From contig NZ_CATNVB010000003.1 in assembly GCF_951230165.1 (NCBI RefSeq), positions 62,001-126,000 on the forward strand: a stretch of 64,000 nt of DNA, read 5' to 3'. Positions 27,404-36,774 of the stretch are shown here, piece by piece. Position numbers and translations under genes: made by a program. Source of the stretch: Lentilactobacillus sp. Marseille-Q4993. GTDB taxonomy: Bacteria > Bacillota > Bacilli > Lactobacillales > Lactobacillaceae. The stretch's first letter is position 1. Each line of letters opens with the position of its first letter. The notes under the pieces were generated by a model, which was not told the origin of the DNA, did not search any database, and saw only the letters and a program-made list of their open reading frames with translations.

Positions 27404-28525
27404 TTATTTGATAACTCGTTGATAGATTTCTTTAAGATCTTCATCAGAAGGAACGACCGGGTTACCAGGGAATGTTCCATCCTTCTTGGCATCAGCAACC
27501 ACTATATCTGTCTTTGACTTAGCGTCTTCAGTATCAATACCAAAGGCTCTCAAAGTCCGAGGACAGTTCATTTGAATCATCAATTGCTTGATTTTGGCAA
27601 TAATCCTCTGAACCGCAATTCGATCACTCAAACCAGTCGAGGCCAAGCCAGCTTTTCTAGCGGCTTCAGCATACTTGTGCATTGCTGGTTCACAGTTCTT
27701 AGCATTATATTCAACTACGAGTGGCAACAACATTGCACATGCCAAACCATGAGGAATATGGAAGTTGGCACCAAGTTGATGTGCTAACGAGTGAGTGATT
27801 CCAAGACCGGCATTATTAAACGCAATTCCAGCAGCACAAGAAGCTTCGTGAACTACTTTTCTGGTCTCCTCATCATTACCATCCTTATAACAATCCACCA
27901 AGTTCTTGAAGATAATATCAATTCCCTTTTCAGCAAGAGCATCGGTAATCGTGTTAGCATCTTGGGCAACCAATGATTCCAACGAATGAGTCAAAACATC
28001 CAAGCCTGAGTAGGCGGTTACATTTTTGGGTGCCGTCATTACTAGCTTAGGATCGAGTAACGCAACGTCAGGAATCAAATAATCTTCCATGATTGGAAAC
28101 TTATTGTGGTTCTTAGTATCAGAAACCACACTGGTGTTGGTAACTTCTGAACCAGTTCCACTAGTAGTTGGAATGGCAACAAATTCTTCAATTTCACAGT
28201 GATTTACTTTTTCACCGAAGAACCGAATCGCTTTTCCTGTATCAATGGCAGAACCACCACCAATTCCAACAATGATTTGAGGTTTGAAGTCGTTAAACTG
28301 CTTAACCCCTTCCATGATGTTTTCCAATGGTGGATCTGGCTTAACATCAGAGAAAATTGAGACTTGGTTAGATGAGTTGATTTTGCCAACAATCGTGTTA
28401 AACGCTGGCGTATCTGGCAGGAATGAATCACATACTAAGAATACCTTTTTAGAGCTAATCTTAGTTAACCAGTTCAAGCTGTCAGTGCCTGAATAAATTT
28501 TGGTTGGAATGCGAATCTCTTCCAT
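27404..28525 (-). CDS. pduQ: Iron-dependent 1-propanol dehydrogenase
   Basis: The 373-residue group III (iron) alcohol dehydrogenase has the NAD-binding GGGSAIDTGKA at about 92-102. Metal-ligand residues lie in GLDVLTHSLE, AFNNAGLGITHSLAHQLGA and IPHGLACA. It reduces propionaldehyde to propanol, or 3-hydroxypropionaldehyde to 1,3-propanediol, and regenerates NAD+ inside the compartment for PduP. A GGGAGGTG ribosome binding site precedes the ATG, and pduP ends 3 bp upstream. Confidence 0.94.
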   Translation of the reverse strand: MEEIRIPTKIYSGTDSLNWLTKISSKKVFLVCDSFLPDTPAFNTIVGKINSSNQVSIFSDVKPDPPLENIMEGVKQFNDFKPQIIVGIGGGSAIDTGKAIRFFGEKVNHCEIEEFVAIPTTSGTGSEVTNTSVVSDTKNHNKFPIMEDYLIPDVALLDPKLVMTAPKNVTAYSGLDVLTHSLESLVAQDANTITDALAEKGIDIIFKNLVDCYKDGNDEETRKVVHEASCAAGIAFNNAGLGITHSLAHQLGANFHIPHGLACAMLLPLVVEYNAKNCEPAMHKYAEAARKAGLASTGLSDRIAVQRIIAKIKQLMIQMNCPRTLRAFGIDTEDAKSKTDIVVADAKKDGTFPGNPVVPSDEDLKEIYQRVIK

Positions 28526-28528
28526 GGC

Positions 28529-29968
28529 CTACACCTCCCAAGATCTTAATGAAAATCCTTCTGGGCAGTTGAAACGACGACGACGCGTAAATGTCTTTGT
28601 AGTAGTTGTTCCTTCACCCGTTGGGGTTGCGATTGTCAATGCAGCAGCACCACTGTAGTAACCATTGTCACCAACACCTGTTGCAGCAAAGGTTGGGCCG
28701 TTTGCAACAAAGATTGAGGTGTTCATTCTGTGAGCTGCCTTGTTAATATGAGGAATGTTTTCTGAATGAATTGAAGCTGTATGATGATTGCCCATTTCAA
28801 CTTCAACTGCAGTTGCCAATACGCTATCGAAATCAGGGCAAGTTACGATTGGGAGTAATGGCATCAACATTTCTGTCTTAACTAAAGGATGATCCTTTGG
28901 AGCTTCAAAGATAACAACGGTTGGGTTACCAGTGTATGAAATTCCAGCTTCATCAAGGATATATGTGGCATCCTTACCAACAAACTTACGGTCAGGATCA
29001 CCACTATCTTGAATTGTCATTTCAGCTAGTTTGTCAACTTGATGAGGATCAGTAACTAGGAATGCTCCTTCGTGTTGCATCTTCTCAATCAATTCATCCT
29101 TAACACTTGCTTCAACGACAACTTCCTTTTCAGCAGTACATAAAATATTATTATCAAATCCAGCTGACACGATAATATCATGAGCTGCAAGATCGATATT
29201 TGCAGTGCTATCAACCATTGCAGGTGGGTTACCGGCACCGGCACCGACTGCTTTTTTACCACTAGTCAATGCTTGGTGAACAACAGCAGGGCCACCAGTA
29301 ACTGAAAGCATAGCAATATCCGGATGTTGCATCATTTGTTGCACTGACTCAATTGATGGCTTATCAAGTGAAACGACTAAGTTCTTCATACCAGTAGCAT
29401 TGAAAACAAACTCGTTTAGCTTCTCAATCGTCCATCTAGTAATATCCTTTGCACCTGGGTGGGCACCGAAGAATAATGCGTTTCCTGCTGACAACATCAT
29501 AATTGAGTTATTAATAACTGTTTCAGCGGGATTAGTACTTGGACCAACGGCACCAATAACCCCATATGGAGTATATTCATACATAACCATTCCGCCATCA
29601 CCAGTTTCGACTTCTGGTTGAAGTACCTCTGGGCCTGGTGTGTTATAGAGTGCATTCTTTAGCTTAGCAACCTTGGCATCAACTGTTCCCATTCCAGTTT
29701 CATCGTGAATTGCTTCAGCGATTTGTTGAATGTGGGGACCAAAGCCGTCTTTGATTGCCTTAATAACTTTCTTTCTAAAAGCAATTGGTTTGTCAGCATA
29801 AGCTTCTTGAGCTTGTTTTGCGGCAGCGATTGCTTCATCAACTGAGGTAAAGATTCCGTTACCCAAACCGTCTGGTTGATTAATATTGTCAGAAGAACTC
29901 TTGCCAGAGGTTGAGAGTTCTTCTTTTAAAATTTGTCTGATTTGATTTTCTAGATCTGTGACTTGCAT
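28529..29968 (-). CDS. pduP: CoA-acylating propionaldehyde dehydrogenase
   Basis: A 479-residue aldehyde dehydrogenase that makes propionyl-CoA from propionaldehyde, CoA and NAD+. The catalytic Cys is in NNILCTAEKE (about residue 278). The first 18 residues (VTDLENQIRQILKEELS) form an amphipathic helix, the known targeting signal for encapsulation, followed by a Ser/Gly-rich linker. Length matches PduP of Salmonella and lactobacilli. Its product is handled by PduL in the same operon. Confidence 0.96.
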   Translation of the reverse strand: MQVTDLENQIRQILKEELSTSGKSSSDNINQPDGLGNGIFTSVDEAIAAAKQAQEAYADKPIAFRKKVIKAIKDGFGPHIQQIAEAIHDETGMGTVDAKVAKLKNALYNTPGPEVLQPEVETGDGGMVMYEYTPYGVIGAVGPSTNPAETVINNSIMMLSAGNALFFGAHPGAKDITRWTIEKLNEFVFNATGMKNLVVSLDKPSIESVQQMMQHPDIAMLSVTGGPAVVHQALTSGKKAVGAGAGNPPAMVDSTANIDLAAHDIIVSAGFDNNILCTAEKEVVVEASVKDELIEKMQHEGAFLVTDPHQVDKLAEMTIQDSGDPDRKFVGKDATYILDEAGISYTGNPTVVIFEAPKDHPLVKTEMLMPLLPIVTCPDFDSVLATAVEVEMGNHHTASIHSENIPHINKAAHRMNTSIFVANGPTFAATGVGDNGYYSGAAALTIATPTGEGTTTTKTFTRRRRFNCPEGFSLRSWEV

Positions 29969-29970
29969 AT

Positions 29971-30447
29971 TTAGTGACTCTCCTTTATAAATTCCTGGAT
30001 TGCAGCTTCACAAATTGCTTGATCTTCCTCGATCAATCCGCCACTTACGCCAATAGCCCCTTTAATTTGACCATTGATGACGATTGGGATTCCTCCAGGA
30101 AAAGAAACTAATTTTCCGTCTAACATAGTTTCCATTTGGTATAAGGGACCACCCGGTTGGATATCCTTACTAATATCCTTAGTGGGCTCCTTCATAGCAA
30201 TTGCGGACCATGCTTTTTTGGGTGCAAGCGTTGAGCTAACAAGGTTTGCATTTGGCATATGGTAAAGCATTTGAACCGTATTGGTTAAGTCCATAAAACA
30301 GATAGTAACGCCAACTTTTAACTCGTTAGCTTTATTAACGGCTGCGTCTAAAACCGTTTGCATTTTACTTCTTGAAAATAAATTTTCTTCATTGCCTTCA
30401 TCCAACGCTTCGCGGACAATTTTCTTTAGCTCATTTGTATCCATCAT
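29971..30447 (-). CDS. PduO C-terminal-type (GlcG/HbpS) domain protein, stand-alone
   Basis: This 158-residue protein matches the DUF336/GlcG fold that forms the C-terminal half of Salmonella PduO: GVTICFMDLTN, KKAWSAIAMKEPT and FPGGIPIVINGQIKGAIGVSGG. Here it is a separate gene that overlaps the end of pduO by four bases. Its N-terminus, DTNELKKIVREALDEG, looks like an amphipathic encapsulation helix, so it may be taken into the shell on its own. The family can bind heme; the role in the compartment is not settled. Confidence 0.88.
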   Translation of the reverse strand: MMDTNELKKIVREALDEGNEENLFSRSKMQTVLDAAVNKANELKVGVTICFMDLTNTVQMLYHMPNANLVSSTLAPKKAWSAIAMKEPTKDISKDIQPGGPLYQMETMLDGKLVSFPGGIPIVINGQIKGAIGVSGGLIEEDQAICEAAIQEFIKESH

Positions 30448-31022
30448 TTTCCCTCCGTAGCAGCAAAGTATCTCTTAACAACTTCGTCTGATATTTTTTT
30501 CATTTGGGCTTCCTGATCTTCTTCCCTTGCAATAATGTAGAAAAAGTCAGAGAGTCGATTAACATATCTTTCAAGTTCTGGCCTAACAGAGCTGCTTTTC
30601 ATAAACGCAACTAAATTCCGTTCAGCCCGTCGACAAAGTGTTCTGCAAACATGCAGTTGAGCTCCTGCTTTGCTGGCTCCAGGCAGGATAAAACTGTCGA
30701 CCTTGGGTAGTTTTTCCGTATATTTATCAATAACTTGTTCCAAAAAATGAACATCATCATCAGTAATAATCTGACTGTTTTCAATAAACTGCTGGGTTCT
30801 CATCGTTGCAATTTCTCCCTGCAGGAAAAACATTCGGTACTCGATTCGTTGTAGATACTCGACGTTTTTAGGGTTGATACAGAACTTATCAGCAAAGCTA
30901 ATATTGGCGTTCAATTCGTCAAACGTTCCGTAAGTTTCGACTCTTAGCGAGTCCTTTGAAACCCGTTGACCGTCATACAAACTAGTCGAGCCTTTATCCC
31001 CACCTTTTGTATAAATAGCCAT
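30444..31022 (-). CDS. pduO: ATP:cob(I)alamin adenosyltransferase, PduO-type
   Basis: A 192-residue enzyme that makes adenosylcobalamin, the cofactor of the diol dehydratase. Visible motifs are TKGGDKGSTSLYDG (ATP binding), YGTFDELNA, and CRRAERNLVAF in the C-terminal helix. It contains only the N-terminal catalytic half of the Salmonella PduO; the other half is the next gene. The stop codon overlaps the start of that gene, so they are coupled. Confidence 0.95.
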   Translation of the reverse strand: MAIYTKGGDKGSTSLYDGQRVSKDSLRVETYGTFDELNANISFADKFCINPKNVEYLQRIEYRMFFLQGEIATMRTQQFIENSQIITDDDVHFLEQVIDKYTEKLPKVDSFILPGASKAGAQLHVCRTLCRRAERNLVAFMKSSSVRPELERYVNRLSDFFYIIAREEDQEAQMKKISDEVVKRYFAATEGK

Positions 31023-31039
31023 TACTCAGCCTTCTTTCG

Positions 31040-31303
31040 TCAAGCATCCACACGATCAATGATCCCTACTATTGAGCAATCATTGACGTCGTTTGCTACC
31101 TTTTCTGCACTGGCCCTTCTGGCACCAGCACCTCTAACTAACAATACGAATTCGCCAATCCCAGCACCCACTGTATCCGCAGCAACTTCCTCTGCTCTAG
31201 TAGGTTTGCCTTTAGAATCAACGGGCTGAACGATCATTAGTTTACGGCCGACTAGCGACTTGTCCTTCTGAGTAGAAACAACACTACCCATTACTTTTGC
31301 CAT
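31040..31303 (-). CDS. pduN: Microcompartment vertex protein PduN
   Basis: An 87-residue CcmL/EutN-family protein. The likely ATG at 31303 gives MAKVMGSVVSTQKDKSLVG, the standard start of the family; a TTG two codons earlier is also possible. GAGIGEFVLLVRGAGARRA is the core of the pentamer-forming fold. It caps the vertices of the shell. The 5' end overlaps the end of pduM by 13 bp. Confidence 0.95.
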   Translation of the reverse strand: MAKVMGSVVSTQKDKSLVGRKLMIVQPVDSKGKPTRAEEVAADTVGAGIGEFVLLVRGAGARRASAEKVANDVNDCSIVGIIDRVDA

Positions 31304-31803
31304 ATACAATCTTCATCAGTCCTTTCTTGTAATACCAATTGCTTTAAACCTATTAGATCTCGAGCTTCTTCGGTAAATCTTTGCTTTGGATTCATTATGA
31401 GAATGCTATTATCGGGAATCCTGGCTAGCTCACCTCGGTTTATGACCTGCGAGTGAGTTGACCATACTAACGAATCGGTTCCAACAACAAAGTCAATCGG
31501 CCAGTCCAACAACATCTTTCTCGGAATGAAGTTCACCATATTCTTACTAATTTGAAAATAGAAGTGAACATCATAACTGATTCCCTTTAAAATCCAGTCG
31601 ACCCATGCATTTTGCTGATTGGCCCGGTATAAATCAAGAATCAGGTTAATTGTTATTCCGTCAATCGTAATTGAACTGTTTTCAATGAATAAATCATCAT
31701 CAGGTGATGGATCATCTGAGTGAAAGGACAGAGCCTTTTGCTGGTGATTCCGCTGCTGAATCCGTTGAACTACCTTTTCAATTATTTCGTCTACTTGATT
31801 CAT
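31291..31803 (-). CDS. pduM: Microcompartment protein PduM
   Basis: A 170-residue protein similar to PduM by position (between pduL and pduN) and by its N-terminal amphipathic helix NQVDEIIEKVVQRIQQRN, followed by a linker. It is a structural component needed for proper compartment assembly in Salmonella, but its mechanism is unknown. The GTG at 31812 is an alternative start. I chose the ATG at 31803 because the Shine-Dalgarno-like AGGTGAG lies four bases before it; this is not certain. Confidence 0.85.
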   Translation of the reverse strand: MNQVDEIIEKVVQRIQQRNHQQKALSFHSDDPSPDDDLFIENSSITIDGITINLILDLYRANQQNAWVDWILKGISYDVHFYFQISKNMVNFIPRKMLLDWPIDFVVGTDSLVWSTHSQVINRGELARIPDNSILIMNPKQRFTEEARDLIGLKQLVLQERTDEDCIWQK

Positions 31804-31828
31804 CCAGCTCACCTACTTTACATGTTGT

Positions 31829-32470
31829 TTATTCATTTGGGTTTGGGATAATTCGACCAAACGTGTTAGGACCAACGTTAGCTGCACTAGCCTCATCGGT
31901 ATCAAGATGCATTTCAAGAACGAAGTCTTTTCTTGGTCTAGCAATTACATCACTGTAAATTGTCTTTCGTTCTGGTGAATCAATTTCAACTGATACAGAG
32001 TCACCAAGTTTTACCCCAAACCGCTCAGCGTCTTCCAAGCTCATATGAATATGACGCTTAGCCGCAATGACTCCTTGAACAGTTACTTCACCATCTTTGG
32101 TTCTCAGCTTAACTGATGGAGCTCCATCAAGATGACCCGAAAGTCTGATTGGAGCATCGACACCAATTCCAAACGTTTCTGATCTTGCAATCTCGACTTG
32201 TGAGTGAGAACGACATGGGCCAAGAACTCGAACACCTTTGATTTCCCCTTTAGGGCCAACGATGTCAACTTTTTGCTTACTTGCAAACTCGTTTGGTTGT
32301 TTGAGGGGCTTAAATACTTCCATCTCTTGACCAGGGAATAATGTGTGGAAATCTTCCTTGGTTAAATGAATATGGTGATTTGATACCCCAATTGGAATTC
32401 GGTTAGGATCGGAGTTTTCCTGTAAAACCTGCCGAATAATTTGTCTTAGATTTTCTTCAGTTAATTCCAT
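31829..32470 (-). CDS. pduL: Phosphate propanoyltransferase (phosphotransacylase)
   Basis: A 213-residue PduL-family enzyme that turns propionyl-CoA into propionyl phosphate and recycles CoA in the lumen. The two zinc-ligand motifs are visible: VSNHHIHLT (about residue 30) and KRHIHMS (about 138). The N-terminal helix LTEENLRQIIRQVLQE is a typical encapsulation signal. The gene lies after pduJ and before pduM. Confidence 0.96.
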   Translation of the reverse strand: MELTEENLRQIIRQVLQENSDPNRIPIGVSNHHIHLTKEDFHTLFPGQEMEVFKPLKQPNEFASKQKVDIVGPKGEIKGVRVLGPCRSHSQVEIARSETFGIGVDAPIRLSGHLDGAPSVKLRTKDGEVTVQGVIAAKRHIHMSLEDAERFGVKLGDSVSVEIDSPERKTIYSDVIARPRKDFVLEMHLDTDEASAANVGPNTFGRIIPNPNE

Positions 32471-32498
32471 ATCTACCTACTCAGCTTTCTTCAAAAAT

Positions 32499-32774
32499 TT
32501 ATTTCTTTTGAGGTAAGATGTTTTCAACTTCTGCGTGTGGACGAGGAATTACGTAAGAAGTAACCACTTCACCAACTTGTTCTGCAGCTTGGACACCAGC
32601 ATCAACAGAAGCTTTTACGGCACCAACATCACCACGAACCATAACAGTTACTAATCCACTACCAATTTTTTCTTGGCCAACCATTTCAACGTTAGCTGCT
32701 TTAACCATTGAATCTGCAGCTTCGATTGATGCAACTAAACCTTTGGTTTCAATCATTCCTAGAGCGTTATTCAT
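32499..32774 (-). CDS. pduJ: Microcompartment shell hexamer PduJ
   Basis: A 91-residue single BMC-domain protein. The ATG at 32774 follows GGAGGAA. An earlier ATG 15 bases upstream overlaps the preceding gene and lacks a site. The core [20 protein letters not shown] and [17 protein letters not shown] is nearly identical to that of PduA at 39328. PduA and PduJ are the two main hexameric tiles and differ mainly in promoter distance and a few residues. Confidence 0.95.
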   Translation of the reverse strand: MNNALGMIETKGLVASIEAADSMVKAANVEMVGQEKIGSGLVTVMVRGDVGAVKASVDAGVQAAEQVGEVVTSYVIPRPHAEVENILPQKK

Positions 32775-32788
32775 AATAAATTCCTCCA

Positions 32789-33277
32789 TTACTTCTTCTT
32801 TTTATTGTCTTTATTTTTTGGACTATTCTTCTTTGGTGCCTGTTTCTTGGTACTTGGTGCTTTCTTAGTAGGGGTTGGCTTTTTAACCTCTGCTTTTGGA
32901 GCTTCAGGTTCTACCTTTGGCTCACTTGGCTTTACTTCTACTGACTTAGTTTCTTCATTTTGATCATAAACTGGTCGGTAGAAATCTGGTTGAAATGGTG
33001 CTTTGTCGTTGAAAGCATCCGTCTTGCCAAGTTCTGGAATTCCCTCTGCAGGGTTGGCAAGAACTACCGCTCCCTGAATTTGAACACCAGTATCTTGGGC
33101 AGAATCGACAGCTGCTTGAACAGCGGCAACGTCACCAGCAACTGATACAGTTACCAGACCGCCACCCTTTGTGTTCTCAACGTTTCGCACTTCAACATCC
33201 GCCGTCTTTAGCATTCGGTCACAGACAACAACCGCACTGGAAAGCCCAACCACTTCGACATATCCTATTGATTGCAT
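32789..33277 (-). CDS. pduK: Microcompartment shell protein PduK with a lysine-rich tail
   Basis: Residues 1 to about 88 form a BMC domain ([21 protein letters not shown] and [15 protein letters not shown]). The C-terminal 75 residues are low-complexity: Pro/Glu/Lys-rich, then a strongly basic KKPTPTKK-type tail. In Salmonella the PduK extension carries cysteines that may bind iron-sulfur; here the tail has none. It follows pduH and precedes pduJ, as in other lactobacillar clusters. Confidence 0.93.
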   Translation of the reverse strand: MQSIGYVEVVGLSSAVVVCDRMLKTADVEVRNVENTKGGGLVTVSVAGDVAAVQAAVDSAQDTGVQIQGAVVLANPAEGIPELGKTDAFNDKAPFQPDFYRPVYDQNEETKSVEVKPSEPKVEPEAPKAEVKKPTPTKKAPSTKKQAPKKNSPKNKDNKKKK

Positions 33278-33293
33278 TTATTTCACCTGATTC

Positions 33294-33644
33294 TTAAAGT
33301 TTGAACGGTACTCCCTTTACAAGCCTAGCGGCATTGGCACCGACTATCCGGTTCTGCTCAACATCACCTAGCGGAACATTGAACAGCGGGTCATCCGGTT
33401 TGAGGTTCTTATAGTGAACAACAACATTGTGGTCATCAAACGAGATTCCAACTGATAATCGCGAACCAACTGCAGCATCGTACGCTCGCTCAACAGGAGT
33501 ACTTTTATCGACGTTAATGAAATCAAAGGGAATTTGTTCCTCTTCAATTCCTAATGTCAACGTCTTGATTGCATCTGGTACTTCAGTAACTCCGGTGGGC
33601 ATTGCAATCAAAATACTTGGTCTGTCTGAATTACTAACTACCAT
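33294..33644 (-). CDS. pduH: Diol dehydratase reactivase, small subunit
   Basis: A 116-residue DdrB/PduH-type protein: LGIEEEQIPFDFINVD, DAAVGSRLSVGISFDD, VVHYKNL and AARLVKGVPF are all family features. It forms the reactivating complex with PduG that swaps damaged cobalamin for fresh coenzyme. I chose the ATG at 33644, which overlaps the pduG stop. An ATG 18 bases further upstream is also possible. Confidence 0.93.
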   Translation of the reverse strand: MVVSNSDRPSILIAMPTGVTEVPDAIKTLTLGIEEEQIPFDFINVDKSTPVERAYDAAVGSRLSVGISFDDHNVVVHYKNLKPDDPLFNVPLGDVEQNRIVGANAARLVKGVPFKL

Positions 33645-35475
33645 AACGATCACGACTTTCATTTGCGTAGGATAAAATCAACCCAGTAGCAACAGCATTT
33701 CGTGGTCCCTCAATTGCTCGAATATTACCCCGACCAGCAACTAAGTTAAAGTGAGATAATTCATCGGTAACTAGCTGAGGAATCTCAAAGTCTAGAGCTG
33801 ATCCACCAACAATAACTACAAACGGAATATCACGAATGTTGCCAGTCGGACTTACGTGTTTCAAGGCTCTAACTGCGTTAGTCACAAAGACCCGTTTCTT
33901 GGCAGTTTGCCGAACGATTTTAACCTTTTCAATACTCAAGTTTCCTGGAATCGGTTCGTAACCATCCTCCGTAATTACCACAACTCTCGCAAATAATTCA
34001 GATGGTAATGGTTTTTCAAAGAACTGAACTGATCCATCCTCATGTCTAAGTTGAAAGAGGTTTTCTACCTTTGCTAATGGATACTTTTTAATATCCTCTG
34101 CCAGGTAAGGGTCATCGATGCCTAACTCAGAGTTGATGATCATCGTGACCATATCACCGGCTCCTGCCAAATGAATCGCAACCTTTTCATCCTTTTGATT
34201 GATGATTGAAGCGTCGGTAGAACCAGCTCCCAAATCTAGAATTGCCATCGGTTTGTTGGTTCCTGGCGTTGTTAACGCACCAAGAATTGCTGCTTCAGCT
34301 TCGGCTCCACCAATTTCAACGGGAACGTGCAATTCAGATTGAATAAGATCTGAAATAGCTTGCATCTGGAGATGATCTGATTTAACCATTGCAGCAATTC
34401 CAACGGCTTGTTCCATCGAGAACTCACCGGCTAGTCCACCGCGTACCTTAACTGGAACTGATGTATTTACAGCAAGTAAATCCTGAATCGCAATTTCACT
34501 ATTATGCTTACTTGTTAAGTCAGCCATTGTTTGACGAACTTTTTCTAGCATTCCACCAACGTTGGTTCCCGATTCACCAGTGATATCTGAAATTGAATTA
34601 AACTCGTTGATTTTCTTCATAATGGATTCAGCCCCCTGGGCAACATTAACGTCACCTTTCTTGCCATCACCATTAATCATAATTTTTCCTGCTGGAATTA
34701 CTCTTGCTTTGACATCCCCAGCCGGCGTCTTGATAACAACCGCTGACCGGTTTCCAATAAGTGCTCTGGCTACTGGAACGATGTTCTTGGTTTCATCTGA
34801 TGAAAGACCAAACAACGTAGCAATGCCGTATGGATTAGAAAGTTGAGAGATTACCTGACCACTACCCGCAACTTCAACCGCGGCTAACATATTCATTGGA
34901 ATCATATCGATTCCGGATACTTCGTCAACGATTGGAATTTTGTGTTGCAATCGATTGTCAATTAAGACAGCATCGTCACTTTGTAAAATAGCTGCGGTGA
35001 TTTTGTACCCTGCCGTAACATAAGCATCAATCAATTTAGCAGCATCCGCAAAGTCAACGTCCTTAGGGACAACCACGATATATTGTCTTGACCTATCAGT
35101 TTCTTTCAACAAATCCAATAACTTTACGGTGTAACCAGAACCGGTGCCAATCCCTCCAGGGGTTCCAGGGTTATGACCAATCATGGTCGACTCCGTAATC
35201 ACCGTTTCGGTAATTGTCTCCATTGCAACATCACCAATAACCGGCGTAGCTTCGTTGATTCTAATGACATCAACGTCATTCAACGAGGTGTTGGTCGATT
35301 CCAATACGTTGTTGATCGACTTCTTTACCCCAATCAGGTTCTGTTTGGTACCCTTGATTCCCGTTGTTTCAGAAATTCCGGAACCTAAGAAATTGACTTC
35401 ACCAGATTCTGATACGTCAGCAAGAGCAACTTCCGTCGAGGAATTTCCAATATCTACACCAATTACTCGCTTCAT
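33634..35475 (-). CDS. pduG: Diol dehydratase reactivase, large subunit (ATPase)
   Basis: The 613-residue chaperone-like ATPase has an ASKHA fold with IGVDIGNSSTEVALA at the N-terminus, GTPGGIGTGSGYTVKL in the middle and AILDLGAGSTDASII as the second phosphate motif. It uses ATP to remove inactivated B12 from PduCDE. It is separated from pduE by 20 bp and overlaps pduH. Confidence 0.96.
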   Translation of the reverse strand: MKRVIGVDIGNSSTEVALADVSESGEVNFLGSGISETTGIKGTKQNLIGVKKSINNVLESTNTSLNDVDVIRINEATPVIGDVAMETITETVITESTMIGHNPGTPGGIGTGSGYTVKLLDLLKETDRSRQYIVVVPKDVDFADAAKLIDAYVTAGYKITAAILQSDDAVLIDNRLQHKIPIVDEVSGIDMIPMNMLAAVEVAGSGQVISQLSNPYGIATLFGLSSDETKNIVPVARALIGNRSAVVIKTPAGDVKARVIPAGKIMINGDGKKGDVNVAQGAESIMKKINEFNSISDITGESGTNVGGMLEKVRQTMADLTSKHNSEIAIQDLLAVNTSVPVKVRGGLAGEFSMEQAVGIAAMVKSDHLQMQAISDLIQSELHVPVEIGGAEAEAAILGALTTPGTNKPMAILDLGAGSTDASIINQKDEKVAIHLAGAGDMVTMIINSELGIDDPYLAEDIKKYPLAKVENLFQLRHEDGSVQFFEKPLPSELFARVVVITEDGYEPIPGNLSIEKVKIVRQTAKKRVFVTNAVRALKHVSPTGNIRDIPFVVIVGGSALDFEIPQLVTDELSHFNLVAGRGNIRAIEGPRNAVATGLILSYANESRDRYGS

Positions 35476-35495
35476 ATCTAAAACTCCTGACTAGA

Positions 35496-36020
35496 TTAGT
35501 TATCGCCTTTAAGCTTCTTATTCTTCTCGTAGAAGTCAGCGGCTTCTTCAAACCAACCGGCACATACTGGAGCGTTGTACTTATTCTTCAATTCAGAAGA
35601 AATATCTAGCAACTCCTGTTTGCTTGAACGGTATGGTCGAAGGGAATTGTACATTTCCAACAATCTGTCATCTGGAATCTTAGTTAATTCAGCAGCCCGC
35701 TGGAAATTCTTTTGAATAGCTGGTCTTCCAGCATTCTTAGCAATTTCGCCTTGCATTCTCAAGGTATCTGGGGTGATTCTCATATCCTTAGAATCAACTT
35801 TACCGCTAGCAATATTTTTAACTGTGATGTCATCCAATGGCTTTCCAGTTGGTGACTTGATTTTCTCTGGATGTTTTTGATACAGAGGATAATCGTTGCG
35901 TCCTAATTCGGCTCCGTTTGAGCTGGTTGGCGTTGATAGATTACTGCCAGAACCATTGGAAGAATCATCGTCTTTGATCTGGGTTAAAATTTTTGAAACT
36001 AATTCATCTACTTCACTCAT
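35496..36020 (-). CDS. pduE: Propanediol/glycerol dehydratase, small subunit
   Basis: A 174-residue gamma subunit. The C-terminal two-thirds (DYPLYQKHPEKIKSPTGK, RMQGEIAKNAGR, LLEMYNSLRPYRSSKQEL) match PduE/DhaB3. The first 18 residues (VDELVSKILTQIKDD) form an amphipathic helix that can target the enzyme into the shell, followed by a Ser/Asn-rich linker. A GGAGGACC site precedes the ATG. Confidence 0.96.
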   Translation of the reverse strand: MSEVDELVSKILTQIKDDDSSNGSGSNLSTPTSSNGAELGRNDYPLYQKHPEKIKSPTGKPLDDITVKNIASGKVDSKDMRITPDTLRMQGEIAKNAGRPAIQKNFQRAAELTKIPDDRLLEMYNSLRPYRSSKQELLDISSELKNKYNAPVCAGWFEEAADFYEKNKKLKGDN

Positions 36021-36035
36021 TACAATGGTCCTCCA

Positions 36036-36752
36036 TTAATCAAAATTTACTTCAATTTCTTCAGCTGGCTTACCAACAACCACTTGCTTGGTTTCTTGAA
36101 TATGCATCAATGCAGAAAGTGCTTGATACTGAACCCGAGACATTTGATCGTTGACAGTTGGAACAGGGGTTGGAGACATTCCCTTTGCATACTGAGCTGC
36201 ATTTTTACCAATTGCCCGGTAAGTATCCAGTGTTAGAACTGGAGCTTGTGGGAATAACTCAAGGTTGTTTAGGGGTTCCTGATCCTTTTGATGGATAATC
36301 GTGGTTCCCTTTGATTGAATACCAACCGTGATCCCTGAACCTGACAAACTATCACCTTCAACGGCACAGAATGACACATCAGATGTCCGGTAAACCTTAA
36401 CTACTCGTGCTTTAAGCCCTTCTTCTTCGATGCCGGCAATTACTTGTCTTAACACATCTTTATGAGGGGTTTTAATCATCGTTCTTGTAATTTCTTCTGC
36501 AAACGCTGGAGCAACTGCGATAACAACTTCATCCTTTGAAAATCCAGGTTTCGCAATACCTACATGCTTGAACCAGTCAACCTTGTTAGCTGTTGGACGG
36601 GTTTGAGTTGCTACGGCAGCGTTTGAACTGCTTTGAGCTGCACTTGTCTTAGGATCATCCTTGAACGAAATGGGGGTTTCAACAGTACCTACCTCGCTAA
36701 TTACGTCCTTGATAATGCTTCTTAACAGCGCTTCATCAATTTCCTTAGCCAT
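36036..36752 (-). CDS. pduD: Propanediol/glycerol dehydratase, medium subunit
   Basis: A 238-residue beta subunit. The core includes [25 protein letters not shown] and [20 protein letters not shown], which help to hold coenzyme B12. The N-terminal 20 residues ([18 protein letters not shown]) form the principal encapsulation helix of the dehydratase in other species. It lies between pduC and pduE with close spacing. Confidence 0.97.
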   Translation of the reverse strand: MAKEIDEALLRSIIKDVISEVGTVETPISFKDDPKTSAAQSSSNAAVATQTRPTANKVDWFKHVGIAKPGFSKDEVVIAVAPAFAEEITRTMIKTPHKDVLRQVIAGIEEEGLKARVVKVYRTSDVSFCAVEGDSLSGSGITVGIQSKGTTIIHQKDQEPLNNLELFPQAPVLTLDTYRAIGKNAAQYAKGMSPTPVPTVNDQMSRVQYQALSALMHIQETKQVVVGKPAEEIEVNFD

Positions 36753-36774
36753 TTGTATCCCTCCTTTTAACTAA

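Noticed and set aside
30444-30447. Frameshift breaking pduO
   Set aside because: Each half has its own start and full domain, with a GGAGGG site before the second; this is a true gene split, as in related lactobacilli.
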